Source of the DNA: Vagococcus acidifermentans
GTDB taxonomy: Bacteria; Bacillota; Bacilli; Lactobacillales; Vagococcaceae
Assembly: GCF_003987655.1 (NCBI RefSeq)
Contig: NZ_NGKC01000001.1
Coordinates: 310,001 to 374,000 of the forward strand
DNA: 64,000 nt
Direction of reading: 5' to 3'
Shown: piece by piece, positions 24,651 to 33,637 of the stretch
Layout of the letters: every line of letters begins with the position of its first letter
Position numbering within the stretch: position 1 is the first letter of the stretch
Position numbers and translations under genes: made by a program
The notes under the pieces: model-generated
What the model was told of the DNA's origin: nothing
The model's input: only the letters and a program-made list of their open reading frames with translations
Database searches by the model: none

Positions 24651-26908
24651 CAATCAAAGCGTTGCTCAGCAACATGACATTAAAAGAAAAAGTAGGACAA
24701 TTGAATCAGCGCTTGTACGGCTGGCATGTTTACCAGAAGAAAAACGGCGAAATATCATTGACAGACGCATTTAAAGAAGAAGTCGCCCGCTGGGGCAGTA
24801 TCGGTTTGATTTACGGCGTTTTCCGCGCAGACCCATGGTCAGGAAAAAATCAGACAACAGGTTTAACCAAGGAAGAAGCATTGACAGTTAGCCGAATGAT
24901 ACAAAATTACATCAAAGAGCATACACGACTTGGTATACCGGTCTTTTTATCGGAAGAATGTCCGCATGGGCATCAAGGGCTGGATTCCACGACAACACCG
25001 GCCAACATTTCCAGCGGGGCCAGCTGGAATCCTGAATTATATCAGCAAGTTCAGGAACTTGTGGCTCGGGAAATTCGTGAGAAAGGGGCGCATTTGGGGC
25101 TGATTTCCACATTGGACATTGCGCGAGACCCGCGCTGGGGGCGAACAGAAGAATGCTTCAGTGAAGATCCGTATTTAGCTGCTCAATTTACATTAGCTGC
25201 TTTAGCAGGGCTGCAAGGAGGCGACACACGGGCGGTTGACTCAAATCATGTTCTGGCAGTTTTGAAACATTTTGCTGCGCAAGGGTCAGGCATGGGCGGT
25301 CACAACTCTGGCCCAGTCAATATCGGCGAAAGGGAATTACGCGAAATTCATTTGCCGCCGATGAGAGCGGCAGTCGCTGCTGGTGCAGAGCTGTGCATGG
25401 CCGCGTATAATGATATCGACGGCATACCTTGTCACGGGAATGCCCGTTTGTTATCTAGTATATTGCGTGAGGAATTTGGGTTTAAAGGCGCTGTGATGGC
25501 AGACGGGTGTGCGCTGGACCGCCTAGTAGAGTTAAGCGGCAGTCCCGCCGCAACGGCAGCATGGGCTCTTGAAAGCGGTGTGGATATCAGCTTGTGGGAC
25601 AATGTGTTTCCATATTTGGAAGAAGCTGTTTTACAAGGTTTGCTCAGCGAAGAAACACTGGACCGTGCGGTATTGCGTGTTCTCCGCCTGAAAGAAAAAA
25701 TGGGCTTGTTTGAAGACGCTGCGCCGGCTGTTGAACCAGTCTCAGATATGCAAAAACGCACACTGGTCACAAAACTGGCTGAAGAATCTGTTGTCTTAAT
25801 AAAAAATAAACACCGTCAACTACCTTTAGCTGATACAGCGGTCGAAAGTATTGCGGTGATTGGCCCGAATAGTCATTTGATTTACAATCAGCTGGGTGAT
25901 TACACACCGTTTAAGCACGTTGGTCGATGTGTGACAGTCTTACAAGGGCTGCAAGCAAGACTAGCCGGTACGCCAGTTCAAATTTATCATGCTCCTGGCA
26001 CGGCTGTCACGACACATCTTGAAAACGGGCTTGAGGAAGCACTTGCCGCTGCTTCAAAAGCAGAACATCTCATACTTGTTTTAGGCGGTTCCAGTGCGCG
26101 TGATTTTGACACGGATTTTGATGCCAACGGCGCGGCTATTTCAGGTTCTTCAGAGATGACCAGCGGTGAGAACATTGATTTGGCGGATATTCGTCTGCCA
26201 AACGTTCAAGTTGAGCTCGTCAAAAAGCTGGCGCAGCTTGGCAAAAAAATGACAGGTATCCTGATTCAGGGGCGTCCGCACAGTCTGTGTGAGATTGAAC
26301 CATATCTGGACAGTCTATTAATAGCAGGGTATCCTGGTGAATTCGGCGGAGATGCAATAGCTTCTATTGTGTTTGGCGATGCAAATCCGAGCGGCAAACT
26401 AGCGATGTCGATTCCGCGCAGCAGCGGGCAGCTGCCAGTTTACTATAACTACCGCGACATTGCTTTCAAGAAAGACTATTTTGATTTGGCAGGTGAGGCG
26501 GCATACCCATTCGGATTCGGATTGTCCTACACAGATTTTGAGATGACCAATGTTTCCGTAAAAGACCCGCTTCCTACTCGCGCGCAGCTACAAGCAGGAC
26601 AAAAAATCGTCATTCAAGGCGAGATTGCCAACATCGGAGGTCGTAAAGGGGCAGAAGTCATACAGTTATACGTGAAAAGCAATCAGCGCAATGTCATCAC
26701 CCGTGTGAAAGAATTGAAAGGCTTTGTCAAAGTGCCACTTAATGCTGGTGAAACAACCTGTTTTAAATTGACATTGGGAGCTTCGGAGCTGAGGGAATAT
26801 GATGCGAATATGACCGAAACCATCATGTCAGAATTTACAGCCATTGTTGAAACAACCAATAACCGCTGTGAATTACCGTTGGTGATAGACGGGGAAAACA
26901 GCAGATGA
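24647..26908 (+). CDS. GH3 beta-glycosidase
   Basis: 753 residues; ATG overlaps the GH38 stop (ATGA). The GH3 N-terminal barrel has EECPHGHQG, a KHFAAQG motif near residue 208, and the nucleophile Asp286 in GAVMADGCALD. The C-terminal alpha/beta sandwich has VIGPNS and GYPGEFGGDAIASIVFGDANPSGKL, and a fibronectin III-like domain ends the protein. No signal peptide is seen. It probably removes a beta-linked glucose, xylose or mannose from the imported glycan, or acts on a GlcNAc residue. The domain set is that of beta-glucosidases; the exact sugar is not readable. Confidence 0.9.
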   Translation: MTIKALLSNMTLKEKVGQLNQRLYGWHVYQKKNGEISLTDAFKEEVARWGSIGLIYGVFRADPWSGKNQTTGLTKEEALTVSRMIQNYIKEHTRLGIPVFLSEECPHGHQGLDSTTTPANISSGASWNPELYQQVQELVAREIREKGAHLGLISTLDIARDPRWGRTEECFSEDPYLAAQFTLAALAGLQGGDTRAVDSNHVLAVLKHFAAQGSGMGGHNSGPVNIGERELREIHLPPMRAAVAAGAELCMAAYNDIDGIPCHGNARLLSSILREEFGFKGAVMADGCALDRLVELSGSPAATAAWALESGVDISLWDNVFPYLEEAVLQGLLSEETLDRAVLRVLRLKEKMGLFEDAAPAVEPVSDMQKRTLVTKLAEESVVLIKNKHRQLPLADTAVESIAVIGPNSHLIYNQLGDYTPFKHVGRCVTVLQGLQARLAGTPVQIYHAPGTAVTTHLENGLEEALAAASKAEHLILVLGGSSARDFDTDFDANGAAISGSSEMTSGENIDLADIRLPNVQVELVKKLAQLGKKMTGILIQGRPHSLCEIEPYLDSLLIAGYPGEFGGDAIASIVFGDANPSGKLAMSIPRSSGQLPVYYNYRDIAFKKDYFDLAGEAAYPFGFGLSYTDFEMTNVSVKDPLPTRAQLQAGQKIVIQGEIANIGGRKGAEVIQLYVKSNQRNVITRVKELKGFVKVPLNAGETTCFKLTLGASELREYDANMTETIMSEFTAIVETTNNRCELPLVIDGENSR

Positions 26909-26914
26909 CAGACC

Positions 26915-26954
26915 AAAAAGACGCACAGGCTACTGGCAATGTGCGTCTTTTTAG
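26915..26954. terminator. Bidirectional terminator after the GH3 gene
   Basis: Perfect 13-bp stem AAAAAGACGCACA / TGTGCGTCTTTTT (26915-26927, 26940-26952) with a 12-base loop, between convergent genes. Confidence 0.9.
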
Positions 26955-26988
26955 TTTGGTTGACTTTCTGCTGCGGTGTTAATAAATA

Positions 26989-27693
26989 TCAATGGATGAC
27001 ATCTAACACAGTATATTCTTTTTTATCATAGCGGTTGCGGCTTTTTGAATATTCAATCGGCCGTGAATTTTTCAAATAAACGACCTGCTCTACTTCCAGT
27101 ACAGGATCATCGGGCAGACACTCAAGGTGCTTCATATCCAGCTCAGACGGTTTATCTGCCCGAATCGACCGGTGGGCTCCCGCAAATTCGATTCCCAGTT
27201 CTTCCAAATAGCTGTAGATTGACTGTTCGATAATCCCTGTAGTCAAGTTGGGCACCAGGTCAGTGGGCATAAACGTATGCTCAATAACAAACGGTTCTTC
27301 GTCGACAAACCGTAAGCGGATGATTTCATAGACTGGCATATGCGCTTCGATTTTCAATTTTTCCTGCACTGTTTCAGAAGGGAAATTCACGTTGAAAAGC
27401 AGCGCAGTGCTTCTGATGTTTCTGTTCTTCATCGCTTTTGTTAAACCTGAATAATCAGTAGCCAAAGTGGAAGAGCGGTCCGGTTCGCTGTGCAGAACAT
27501 AAGTGCCGGCCCCGCGCTGGCTGTAGACCAAGCCTTCCATCATCAATAAATTGATGGCTTTATTAATTGTCATGCGGCTGACATTAAATTCCTTGACAAA
27601 ATCAGTTTGATTAGGAAGCAGCGTATTTTCCGGATATTCTCCCGACATGATACGTTCTCTGATGACAGCGGCTATTTTTTCATATTTCGTCAA
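26989..27693 (-). CDS. GntR family regulator, HutC/UTRA subfamily
   Basis: 234 residues. The TTG at 27693 sits 6 bases after GGAAG and gives MTKYEKIAAVIRERI, the normal GntR beginning; a TTG six codons upstream has no site. The winged helix-turn-helix is at about residues 10-70 (LLPNQTDFVKEFNVSRMTIN and MMEGLVYSQRGAGTYV), and the UTRA effector domain follows (MPVYEIIRLRFVDEEPFVIE). It lies downstream of the PTS IIC gene on the same strand and near a GH1 gene, so it probably responds to a phosphorylated beta-glucoside. A TATAAT-like box lies about 30 bases upstream. Confidence 0.9.
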   Translation of the reverse strand: MTKYEKIAAVIRERIMSGEYPENTLLPNQTDFVKEFNVSRMTINKAINLLMMEGLVYSQRGAGTYVLHSEPDRSSTLATDYSGLTKAMKNRNIRSTALLFNVNFPSETVQEKLKIEAHMPVYEIIRLRFVDEEPFVIEHTFMPTDLVPNLTTGIIEQSIYSYLEELGIEFAGAHRSIRADKPSELDMKHLECLPDDPVLEVEQVVYLKNSRPIEYSKSRNRYDKKEYTVLDVIH

Positions 27694-27744
27694 ATCGTTC
27701 TTCCTTTCCAAGTGAGTATAGTCATATTATAACATTCAAACGGA

Positions 27745-27778
27745 AAAAAGTTACTTGATTATAATCAAGTAACTTTTT
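27745..27778 (-). terminator. Terminator of the PTS IIC gene
   Basis: Perfect 34-base palindrome ending in TTTTT on both strands, located 5 bases after the IIC stop. The centre TTATAA is the loop. It separates the IIC gene from the GntR gene, whose promoter lies just beyond. Confidence 0.85.
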
Positions 27779-27783
27779 CAGCA

Positions 27784-29055
27784 TTATTCTGCTGCGAGCT
27801 GCTGTTTGTCCATCATTCTGACAAACGGATACCAAATCACAGCTACAATGATGAAGTCAATGATTTGCAAGACGCCGCCTAAAATGGAGTTGGTAGCAAG
27901 GATACCGCTGAAAACGATGGGAACAGTCCAAGGCACTTGCACGCCGGTTGGGGTCGGGAAAAGGCCGATTGCCATCACGATGTAATTAAACAAAGTGACG
28001 ACTAGCGGTGCAAGAATCCAAGGAATGAAAATCGTCACGTTCATGACGATCGGCAATCCGAAAATAACAGGTTCGTTCACATTGAAAATTCCCGGAGCGA
28101 GAGCCAGTTTACCAATGTCTTTGGACTGTTTGGATTTCATGAAGAAGGCCAGCAAAATGACCACCGCCAGCGTCATGCCGGAACCGCCCAGACCGACAGT
28201 AAATGTTTCCATAAATGATTTGGTGATGATGTGCGGCAGTTCTGCCCCTTGTTTGTATGCTTCAAGATTATCGAGCATCAGTGTATTCCAGATCGGGTCC
28301 ATCACGGAGTTGACAATAATTTGTCCGTGCAGACCGAAGAACCATAGAAATTGAACGAGGAACAAAGCCAGCAAAGTAGCCGGTAAACTGCTGCCCAGCC
28401 CGACAAGCGGTTTTTGAATCAATTCATAGACCACATCATGCAAGTTGGTTGTGAAGACACCGACAACGACAGCATTGATGACGAGAAAAACGGATAGCGT
28501 AATAATTGCAGGAATCAATGCAGCGAACGAACGGGAAACAGCTGGCGGAACACCCTCAGGCATCTTGATCATCCAGCCTTTTTTCGTGACGCGGCTGAAT
28601 ATTTCCGCTGCGATGAATGCGGCAATCATCCCGATAAACATTCCTTTGGCACCTAGTCTGTCAAGGGATAATAAACCTGACACATCTTCTCCGCTTTCTG
28701 TCACCATGTTAAACGGTGTGAGAATCAAATACGATGCCAATGAAACGGCCCCGCCGAAAACCCCTTCAACATCATAAGATTTTGACAGATAGTACCCGAT
28801 ACCAAATGTGACGAAGACGGTCATGATACTCATCGTCGCGTTTTGCCCATTGCCGAACAACGTGCCCAATTGTCCTTTTACCGCATCGCTGAAAAAGGGC
28901 AGGTTGTTGATGACAACAACAATTGAGCCGAACATTGTCAACGGAAATGACAGCATAAAGGCATCGCGCAGTACTTTTAAATACCGGTTGTTTCCTAATT
29001 TGTTGGCCAAGGGCATGATTTTTTCAGCCAGTTTGTCCATAAATGAAAAATCCAT
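27784..29055 (-). CDS. PTS cellobiose-family IIC component (orphan)
   Basis: 423 residues; ATG preceded by AGGAGATGAG. About ten membrane segments; the start FMDKLAEKIMPLANKLGNN and the FNVNEPVIFGLPIVMN loop with Glu typify EIIC of the lactose/cellobiose (CelB) family. No IIA or IIB domain is fused and none is adjacent, so it must use partners from elsewhere (the lacFE system 6 kb away is one candidate for IIA only). It is divergent from a GH1 6-phospho-beta-glucosidase, matching uptake of a beta-glucoside as its phosphate. Confidence 0.9.
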   Translation of the reverse strand: MDFSFMDKLAEKIMPLANKLGNNRYLKVLRDAFMLSFPLTMFGSIVVVINNLPFFSDAVKGQLGTLFGNGQNATMSIMTVFVTFGIGYYLSKSYDVEGVFGGAVSLASYLILTPFNMVTESGEDVSGLLSLDRLGAKGMFIGMIAAFIAAEIFSRVTKKGWMIKMPEGVPPAVSRSFAALIPAIITLSVFLVINAVVVGVFTTNLHDVVYELIQKPLVGLGSSLPATLLALFLVQFLWFFGLHGQIIVNSVMDPIWNTLMLDNLEAYKQGAELPHIITKSFMETFTVGLGGSGMTLAVVILLAFFMKSKQSKDIGKLALAPGIFNVNEPVIFGLPIVMNVTIFIPWILAPLVVTLFNYIVMAIGLFPTPTGVQVPWTVPIVFSGILATNSILGGVLQIIDFIIVAVIWYPFVRMMDKQQLAAE

Positions 29056-29097
29056 AGTCTCATCTCCTGAAAGTTAATAAAAAATAAACAAAAATAA

Positions 29098-29113
29098 GTG
29101 GAAATCGATTTCA
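29098..29113. promoter_or_regulatory. cre-like site between the PTS IIC and GH1 genes
   Basis: GTGGAAATCGATTTCA contains a 12-base palindrome GAAATCGATTTC and matches the cre consensus except for one base of the TG. It lies between divergent genes and could bind CcpA or a LacI-type repressor. A TATAAT for the GH1 gene is at 29174-29179. Confidence 0.5.
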
Positions 29114-29212
29114 AAATTATGATAGCATGTATTTTTATAAATGTCTAGTCTTTTATTTTTTAATGTTTTATCATATAATAAAATAGAATGTAATATGAAG
29201 AGGAGGAACAAC

Positions 29213-30607
29213 ATGGTAACGTATAAATTTCCTGACAATTTTTGGTGGGGCTCAGCAGCTAGCGGCCCGCAAACTGAAGGAACCTATGATGGTGACGGGA
29301 AGGGAGAAAGCATCTGGGATTACTGGTATAAAAAAATGCCGGATAAATTTTTTGATGAAGTCGGACCGGCCGACGCATCCCGTTTCTATCACACATACAA
29401 AGAAGACATCCAGCTGATGAAAGCAACCGGACATAATTCTTACCGCCACTCCATTCAGTGGAGCCGGTTGATTCCTGATGCTACGGGGGCAATCAATCAA
29501 ACGGCGGTGGCTTACTACAATGATTTGCTGGATGAATTATTGGCCAACGACATTGAACCGTTTATGAATTTGTATCATTTCGATATGCCGATGTACTTAC
29601 AAGAGAAAGGCGGTTGGCTGAATCGGGCAACAGTTGACGCGTATGTGAGTTATGCGCGGACATGTTTTGAGTTGTTTGGCGGCAAAGTGAAAAAATGGTT
29701 CACACATAATGAGCCGATTGTTCCAGTGGAAGGCGGTTATTTGTATCAGTTTCACTACCCGTGCGAAGTTAATATGAAGCATGCTGTTCAAGTCGGCTAC
29801 CATGAAATGCTGGCCAGTGCGAAAGCTGTCCAAGCTTACCGCGAGATGGGCCAGGACGGGCAAATCGGGATTATTTTGAATTTGACCCCAAGCTATCCGC
29901 GCGATGAACACAATCCGGAAGATATCAAAGCCTCAGTTCTCGCTGATGCCATATTCAACCGCTCATTCTTGGACCCGTCGATTAAAGGGGAGTATCCGCC
30001 AGAGCTGGTGGCGCTTGTTAAAGAGCTGGGTATTTTACCGGACATCCACGACAATGATTTAGCTGTCATCCGGGATAATACAATTGATTTGTTAGGTATC
30101 AACTACTATCAGCCGCGTCGGGTGAAGGCTAAAGAAACACCGGTGGACCGTGAGCGTTCCCCAATGCCGGATGATTACTTTGATAACTATGAGATGCCGG
30201 GCCGTAAAATGAATCCTCACCGCGGCTGGGAGATTTACGAAAAAGGTATTTACGATATCTTAATCAATGTGCGGGACAACTACGGCAACATTCCGTGTTT
30301 CATCTCTGAAAACGGTATGGGTGTGGAAGGCGAAGAAAAATTCAGAAATGCTGACGGCGTGATTGAGGATGATTACAGAATCGAATTTGTCAGAGACCAT
30401 TTGAAATATGTCCACCAAGCTATTCAAGAAGGGGCGAATTGTTTAGGCTACCATATGTGGACCTGCATGGACAACTGGTCATGGACCAACGCCTATAAAA
30501 ATCGTTACGGTTTTATTTCTGTGGATATTCACAATCAGTGGCAGCGCAGCATCAAAAACAGCGGCCGCTGGTTCAAACAAGTATCAGACAACAACGGTTT
30601 CAATTAA
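29213..30607 (+). CDS. GH1 6-phospho-beta-glucosidase
   Basis: 464 residues; ATG at 29213 with AGGAGG 6 bases upstream. A (beta/alpha)8 GH1 enzyme: N-terminal FPDNFWWGSAASGPQTEG, acid/base Glu in WFTHNEPIV, and nucleophile Glu in CFISENGMG. It hydrolyses phosphorylated beta-glucosides delivered by a PTS. The divergent orphan IIC gene is the likely entry route. Specificity among cellobiose-6-P, arbutin-6-P and salicin-6-P is not readable. A strong terminator follows. Confidence 0.9.
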   Translation: MVTYKFPDNFWWGSAASGPQTEGTYDGDGKGESIWDYWYKKMPDKFFDEVGPADASRFYHTYKEDIQLMKATGHNSYRHSIQWSRLIPDATGAINQTAVAYYNDLLDELLANDIEPFMNLYHFDMPMYLQEKGGWLNRATVDAYVSYARTCFELFGGKVKKWFTHNEPIVPVEGGYLYQFHYPCEVNMKHAVQVGYHEMLASAKAVQAYREMGQDGQIGIILNLTPSYPRDEHNPEDIKASVLADAIFNRSFLDPSIKGEYPPELVALVKELGILPDIHDNDLAVIRDNTIDLLGINYYQPRRVKAKETPVDRERSPMPDDYFDNYEMPGRKMNPHRGWEIYEKGIYDILINVRDNYGNIPCFISENGMGVEGEEKFRNADGVIEDDYRIEFVRDHLKYVHQAIQEGANCLGYHMWTCMDNWSWTNAYKNRYGFISVDIHNQWQRSIKNSGRWFKQVSDNNGFN

Positions 30608-30608
30608 C

Positions 30609-30655
30609 AAACAGGCGGACAAGAAAAAACGTGTTTTCTTGTCCGCCTGTTTTGT
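30609..30655. terminator. Bidirectional terminator between the GH1 gene and lacD
   Basis: Perfect 19-bp stem (30609-30627 with 30634-30652), 6-base loop, T-rich on both sides, between convergent genes. Confidence 0.92.
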
Positions 30656-30682
30656 GAAGGTTGCCTCCAGCTTGTCTGCTCT

Positions 30683-31675
30683 CTAGTTAAGTTTATCATG
30701 CCACGAGCGGGCAGTTTGATGCAAGGTTTTATTCAACTCTTCAATGTTCTGTCTGCCTTTGGTTTGGAGCCAGTGTCTGGCTGCCTGCTCGCCTTTTTCG
30801 GCATAGACAGCGACACCGTCTTTCCAGGTGGCACGTCCGCACAGCACACCATTGAAGGCTGATTCTGCCTCATGGGCAAAGACCAGTGTGTCGCGGAAAA
30901 GTTCTGCGCTGACACCGGCACTCAAAAAAATAAACGGCAACTTTGTTTGTGCGCTTTGTTCCTTGAAATAAGCGAGCGCCTGTTCGCGGGAATAGACAAC
31001 GTCTTCCTGTCTTTCAGCGAAGCCTTCGACATAGTTCATATTTACAGGCACTTCGACTTTCAACACATCGACATGATACCTTTCTTTTGAAAACTCCGCC
31101 ATCATGTCAGTCACTTTATGCGGTTTGATTATTGCATATGCTTTGCTGGAAGTATCTGTCATGCCGGCATCATAGGACACCAGTTCAAGGTAGAACGGGA
31201 TGTCTTCCGCCAGACACTCTGAACCGATTCGCTCAACGAACGCGTGTTTCTGGTCATTGATATCGTCAGTTTCATCGATGTCATAGTAAAGCAGAAACTT
31301 CACCGCATCCGCTCCGTACTCTTTGATTCGTTTCACTGACATTGTAGTAATCAAATCCGGAAATCTTCCGGGAGCCGTCGTGTCATAGCCGGTTTGTTCG
31401 TAGGCCAGCAAGAGACCGGCGTGCGGGTCTTTAGCGGCCGCGGCCGGTAAGCCGTATTCAGGGTCGAGCAGGATAGCTGAGGCAAAAGGCGTCAGCTCTT
31501 CTGATACCAGTGTTTTAAATGCAGCAACAGCTGCGTCGATATCGCCTTGGTAGCCCTCTTTCTTCAGCATGTTTTTCAGTGCGCCGCGCTGGTCGATTGC
31601 CAGTGCCGCAATGATGCCGTCTGTCGTTGACAGCTGATGCATGTGCTTTTTTTTGTTGTCAGATAATGTTCTCAT
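30683..31675 (-). CDS. lacD: Tagatose 1,6-diphosphate aldolase
   Basis: 330 residues from the ATG at 31675 with GGGAG upstream (a GTG two codons earlier is less likely). LacD-type class I aldolase: IIAALAIDQRGALKNML near the N-terminus, DAVKFLLYYDID and VDVLKVEVPVNM (Schiff-base Lys region), FIFLSAGVSAELF, and GVLCGRATW. It cleaves tagatose 1,6-bisphosphate to glyceraldehyde 3-phosphate and dihydroxyacetone phosphate, the last step of lactose breakdown by the tagatose pathway. It is the third enzyme gene after lacA and lacB; lacC, which should lie between lacB and lacD, is missing. Confidence 0.93.
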   Translation of the reverse strand: MRTLSDNKKKHMHQLSTTDGIIAALAIDQRGALKNMLKKEGYQGDIDAAVAAFKTLVSEELTPFASAILLDPEYGLPAAAAKDPHAGLLLAYEQTGYDTTAPGRFPDLITTMSVKRIKEYGADAVKFLLYYDIDETDDINDQKHAFVERIGSECLAEDIPFYLELVSYDAGMTDTSSKAYAIIKPHKVTDMMAEFSKERYHVDVLKVEVPVNMNYVEGFAERQEDVVYSREQALAYFKEQSAQTKLPFIFLSAGVSAELFRDTLVFAHEAESAFNGVLCGRATWKDGVAVYAEKGEQAARHWLQTKGRQNIEELNKTLHQTARSWHDKLN

Positions 31676-31716
31676 TGTCACAGCTCCCAGTTTTTGTCAT
31701 GTGATGGTTTGTATCG

Positions 31717-32241
31717 TCAGTCTTGATAATGCCCCTGTTCCCACTTCACCAGAAATTCATCAAAATAATCTGCTGTCGGCTCGATGGTCTTGCCTGCTTC
31801 CAATTGGCTGATTTTATCAATCAGCACCTTATTTTCGGCTGTCTCCCGATATGTTTCAGTCAAGAATGCTTCGGCAATGTCGCAAATTAAAAATTCCCCG
31901 GAAATCCTGCCGCCAAAGCCAATCACATTGGCGTTCAATTCCCGTTTGGCATAAAGAGCGGTCGTCATATCTCTGACCAGCGCTGCTCTGATGCCGGGTA
32001 CTTTATTGGCGGCATTCGTGATGCCCACCCCTGTTCCGCAAATAACAATGCCTTGGTCAACTGCGCCGGACGCCACCAGTTCGCCGACTTTTTTCCCGAA
32101 AATAGGGTAATGGGTGCGGGAAAAGCCGTAAGTCCCGACATCCACCACATCGTATCCTTTGTTTCTTAAAAAATCGGCAACTGCAATTTTAGTATCAGTG
32201 ACGATGTGATCGCAACCGATTGCGACTTTTATTTTTTTCAT
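31717..32241 (-). CDS. lacB: Galactose-6-phosphate isomerase subunit LacB
   Basis: 174 residues; ATG with GGAG 9 bases upstream, chosen over a long upstream extension that overlaps lacA. RpiB/LacB fold: [17 protein letters not shown] at the start, [21 protein letters not shown] with the catalytic region, and [11 protein letters not shown]. Together with LacA it forms the heteromeric isomerase that turns galactose 6-phosphate into tagatose 6-phosphate. It lies 10 bases after lacA in the same operon. Confidence 0.93.
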   Translation of the reverse strand: MKKIKVAIGCDHIVTDTKIAVADFLRNKGYDVVDVGTYGFSRTHYPIFGKKVGELVASGAVDQGIVICGTGVGITNAANKVPGIRAALVRDMTTALYAKRELNANVIGFGGRISGEFLICDIAEAFLTETYRETAENKVLIDKISQLEAGKTIEPTADYFDEFLVKWEQGHYQD

Positions 32242-32251
32242 CCGTTTTCTC

Positions 32252-32680
32252 CTAACACATTTTATTGAGCATATCCACTCTGATTTGATGGCGCCCGCCG
32301 TCGTAGGCCGCCTCGAGAAAGGCCAGCACGATATTTTTTGCCAGCTCGGTCCCGACGATGTTCGCTCCGAGAGCAATCATTCTGGAATTATTATGTTCTC
32401 TGGTCATGTAAGCCGAACGTTCCTCTGATATTTCGGCCGCAATAATGTGCGGATGTTTGGTCGCGGCGATGAAACTGCCGGCGCCGTAGCCGTCAAAAGC
32501 AATCGCCAGCGCATCCTCATGCTGATACAGTGCATCAACGATGCTTTGTGTGGCTGCAATAAAGTCTGCCGCCGGTGTCGGGCTGACATCCAGCACCTCG
32601 TACCCCTTGTCTGTCAGCAATGTTTTGACGGTCTCCTTCAGCGCCATTCCTTCTTGATCTGTTCCGAGTATGACTTTCAC
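32252..32680 (-). CDS. lacA: Galactose-6-phosphate isomerase subunit LacA
   Basis: 142 residues from GTG with GGGGG upstream. RpiB-like fold with [49 protein letters not shown]. LacA is the non-identical partner of LacB. It follows lacR by 11 bases and begins the catabolic part of the lacRABD unit. Confidence 0.92.
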   Translation of the reverse strand: MKVILGTDQEGMALKETVKTLLTDKGYEVLDVSPTPAADFIAATQSIVDALYQHEDALAIAFDGYGAGSFIAATKHPHIIAAEISEERSAYMTREHNNSRMIALGANIVGTELAKNIVLAFLEAAYDGGRHQIRVDMLNKMC

Positions 32681-32691
32681 CTGTTTTCCCC

Positions 32692-33453
32692 CTATGGTTT
32701 GATGAGTTGAATAATATCAGAGTAATATACGTCGTCAGCAGAATCGACAGCAGCATCTGTAATGAGAAAGTCTGCTTTGTTCAAGTCATAGAACTTATAA
32801 AAATCCCGTTTGTTAAACTTGCTGTAATCCGCCACAATGTATTTTTGCTCCGCACTTTCCAGAATATGTGCCTGGGTCAGCCCTTCGTCTTCGTTTGAAT
32901 TGTAAACGGCCGCCCCTGATAAAGCGTTTACGCCGATGAATGCTTTTTGTACGTGAATCGTGGACATAAAATCATTGGCAATCGTTCCGACGAATGCACC
33001 GGTTCTCGGCCGGTAGACACCGCCTATTAAAATCAAATCGAACCGCAAGTCATTTTTGAACTTATCAAAGACATGAATCGAATTTGTCACGATTTTAGCA
33101 TTTTGAATGTTCAGGTAGTCATAGACCAGCTCGATTGTCGTTCCCGGTCCGAGAAAGACAGTATCCCCTTCTTCTATTTGGCCGGCAGCCAGCTGTGCGA
33201 TTTCTTGTTTCGCTGTTAAATTGATGTCTTTCTTTTCAATATGACTTAATTCCAAAGGCGAAAGGGTGCCGTGCGGGAGTGCTTTGGCGCCGCCGTGGAC
33301 ACGTGTAAGCAGCCCTTTTTCGTCAAGCTCCTGTAAATCGCGCCTGACCGTCATGTCCGTCACACCCAATTGTTTCGTTATCTCTGCTACTCTCAAGATT
33401 TGCTTCTCCGCGAGTAAATCCAAAAGAGTTTTTTGTCGTTCCTCTTTCAGCAT
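32692..33453 (-). CDS. lacR: DeoR-family lactose phosphotransferase repressor
   Basis: 253 residues; ATG preceded by AAAGGAGG. The DeoR helix-turn-helix is at residues 5-57 (KTLLDLLAEKQILRVAEI and LGVTDMTVRRDLQELDEKG) with the usual TRVHGGA link to the sugar-phosphate sensor domain (FLGPGTTIELV, VTNSIHVF, IGGVYRPRTGAFVG). In lactic acid bacteria LacR represses lac genes and is released by tagatose 6-phosphate. It heads its own divergent operon beside the lacFEG promoter. Confidence 0.92.
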   Translation of the reverse strand: MLKEERQKTLLDLLAEKQILRVAEITKQLGVTDMTVRRDLQELDEKGLLTRVHGGAKALPHGTLSPLELSHIEKKDINLTAKQEIAQLAAGQIEEGDTVFLGPGTTIELVYDYLNIQNAKIVTNSIHVFDKFKNDLRFDLILIGGVYRPRTGAFVGTIANDFMSTIHVQKAFIGVNALSGAAVYNSNEDEGLTQAHILESAEQKYIVADYSKFNKRDFYKFYDLNKADFLITDAAVDSADDVYYSDIIQLIKP

Positions 33454-33489
33454 GAAATCCTCCTTTTCTTAGCGAATATTGTTCGTTAG

Positions 33490-33519
33490 TGTTTGAATTT
33501 ATATTACTATTGTTTGAAT
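33490..33519. promoter_or_regulatory. Direct repeat, candidate LacR operators
   Basis: TGTTTGAAT occurs at 33490-33498 and again at 33511-33519, 21 bases apart, that is two helical turns, in the lacR/lacF divergent region. A related TTTGTT...AACAAA inverted repeat lies at about 33584-33600 downstream of the lacF promoter. Assignment to LacR is inferred from position. Confidence 0.5.
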
Positions 33520-33553
33520 CGGATGTCAAATAAAAAAATATTGATAAAATATG

Positions 33554-33582
33554 TTGACTTTAACGTGTAAGCGGTATATTAT
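33554..33582 (+). promoter_or_regulatory. lacFEG promoter with cre-like element
   Basis: TTGACT (33554-33559), 17-base spacer, TATTAT (33577-33582). A cre-like TGTAAGCGGTATAT at 33566-33579 overlaps the spacer with mismatches only at the last CA, suggesting CcpA repression. Confidence 0.65.
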
Positions 33583-33637
33583 TTGTTTGTAAAGAACAAA
33601 ACAGAACAATAACAAACTGAAAAGAGAGGGCAAGAGA

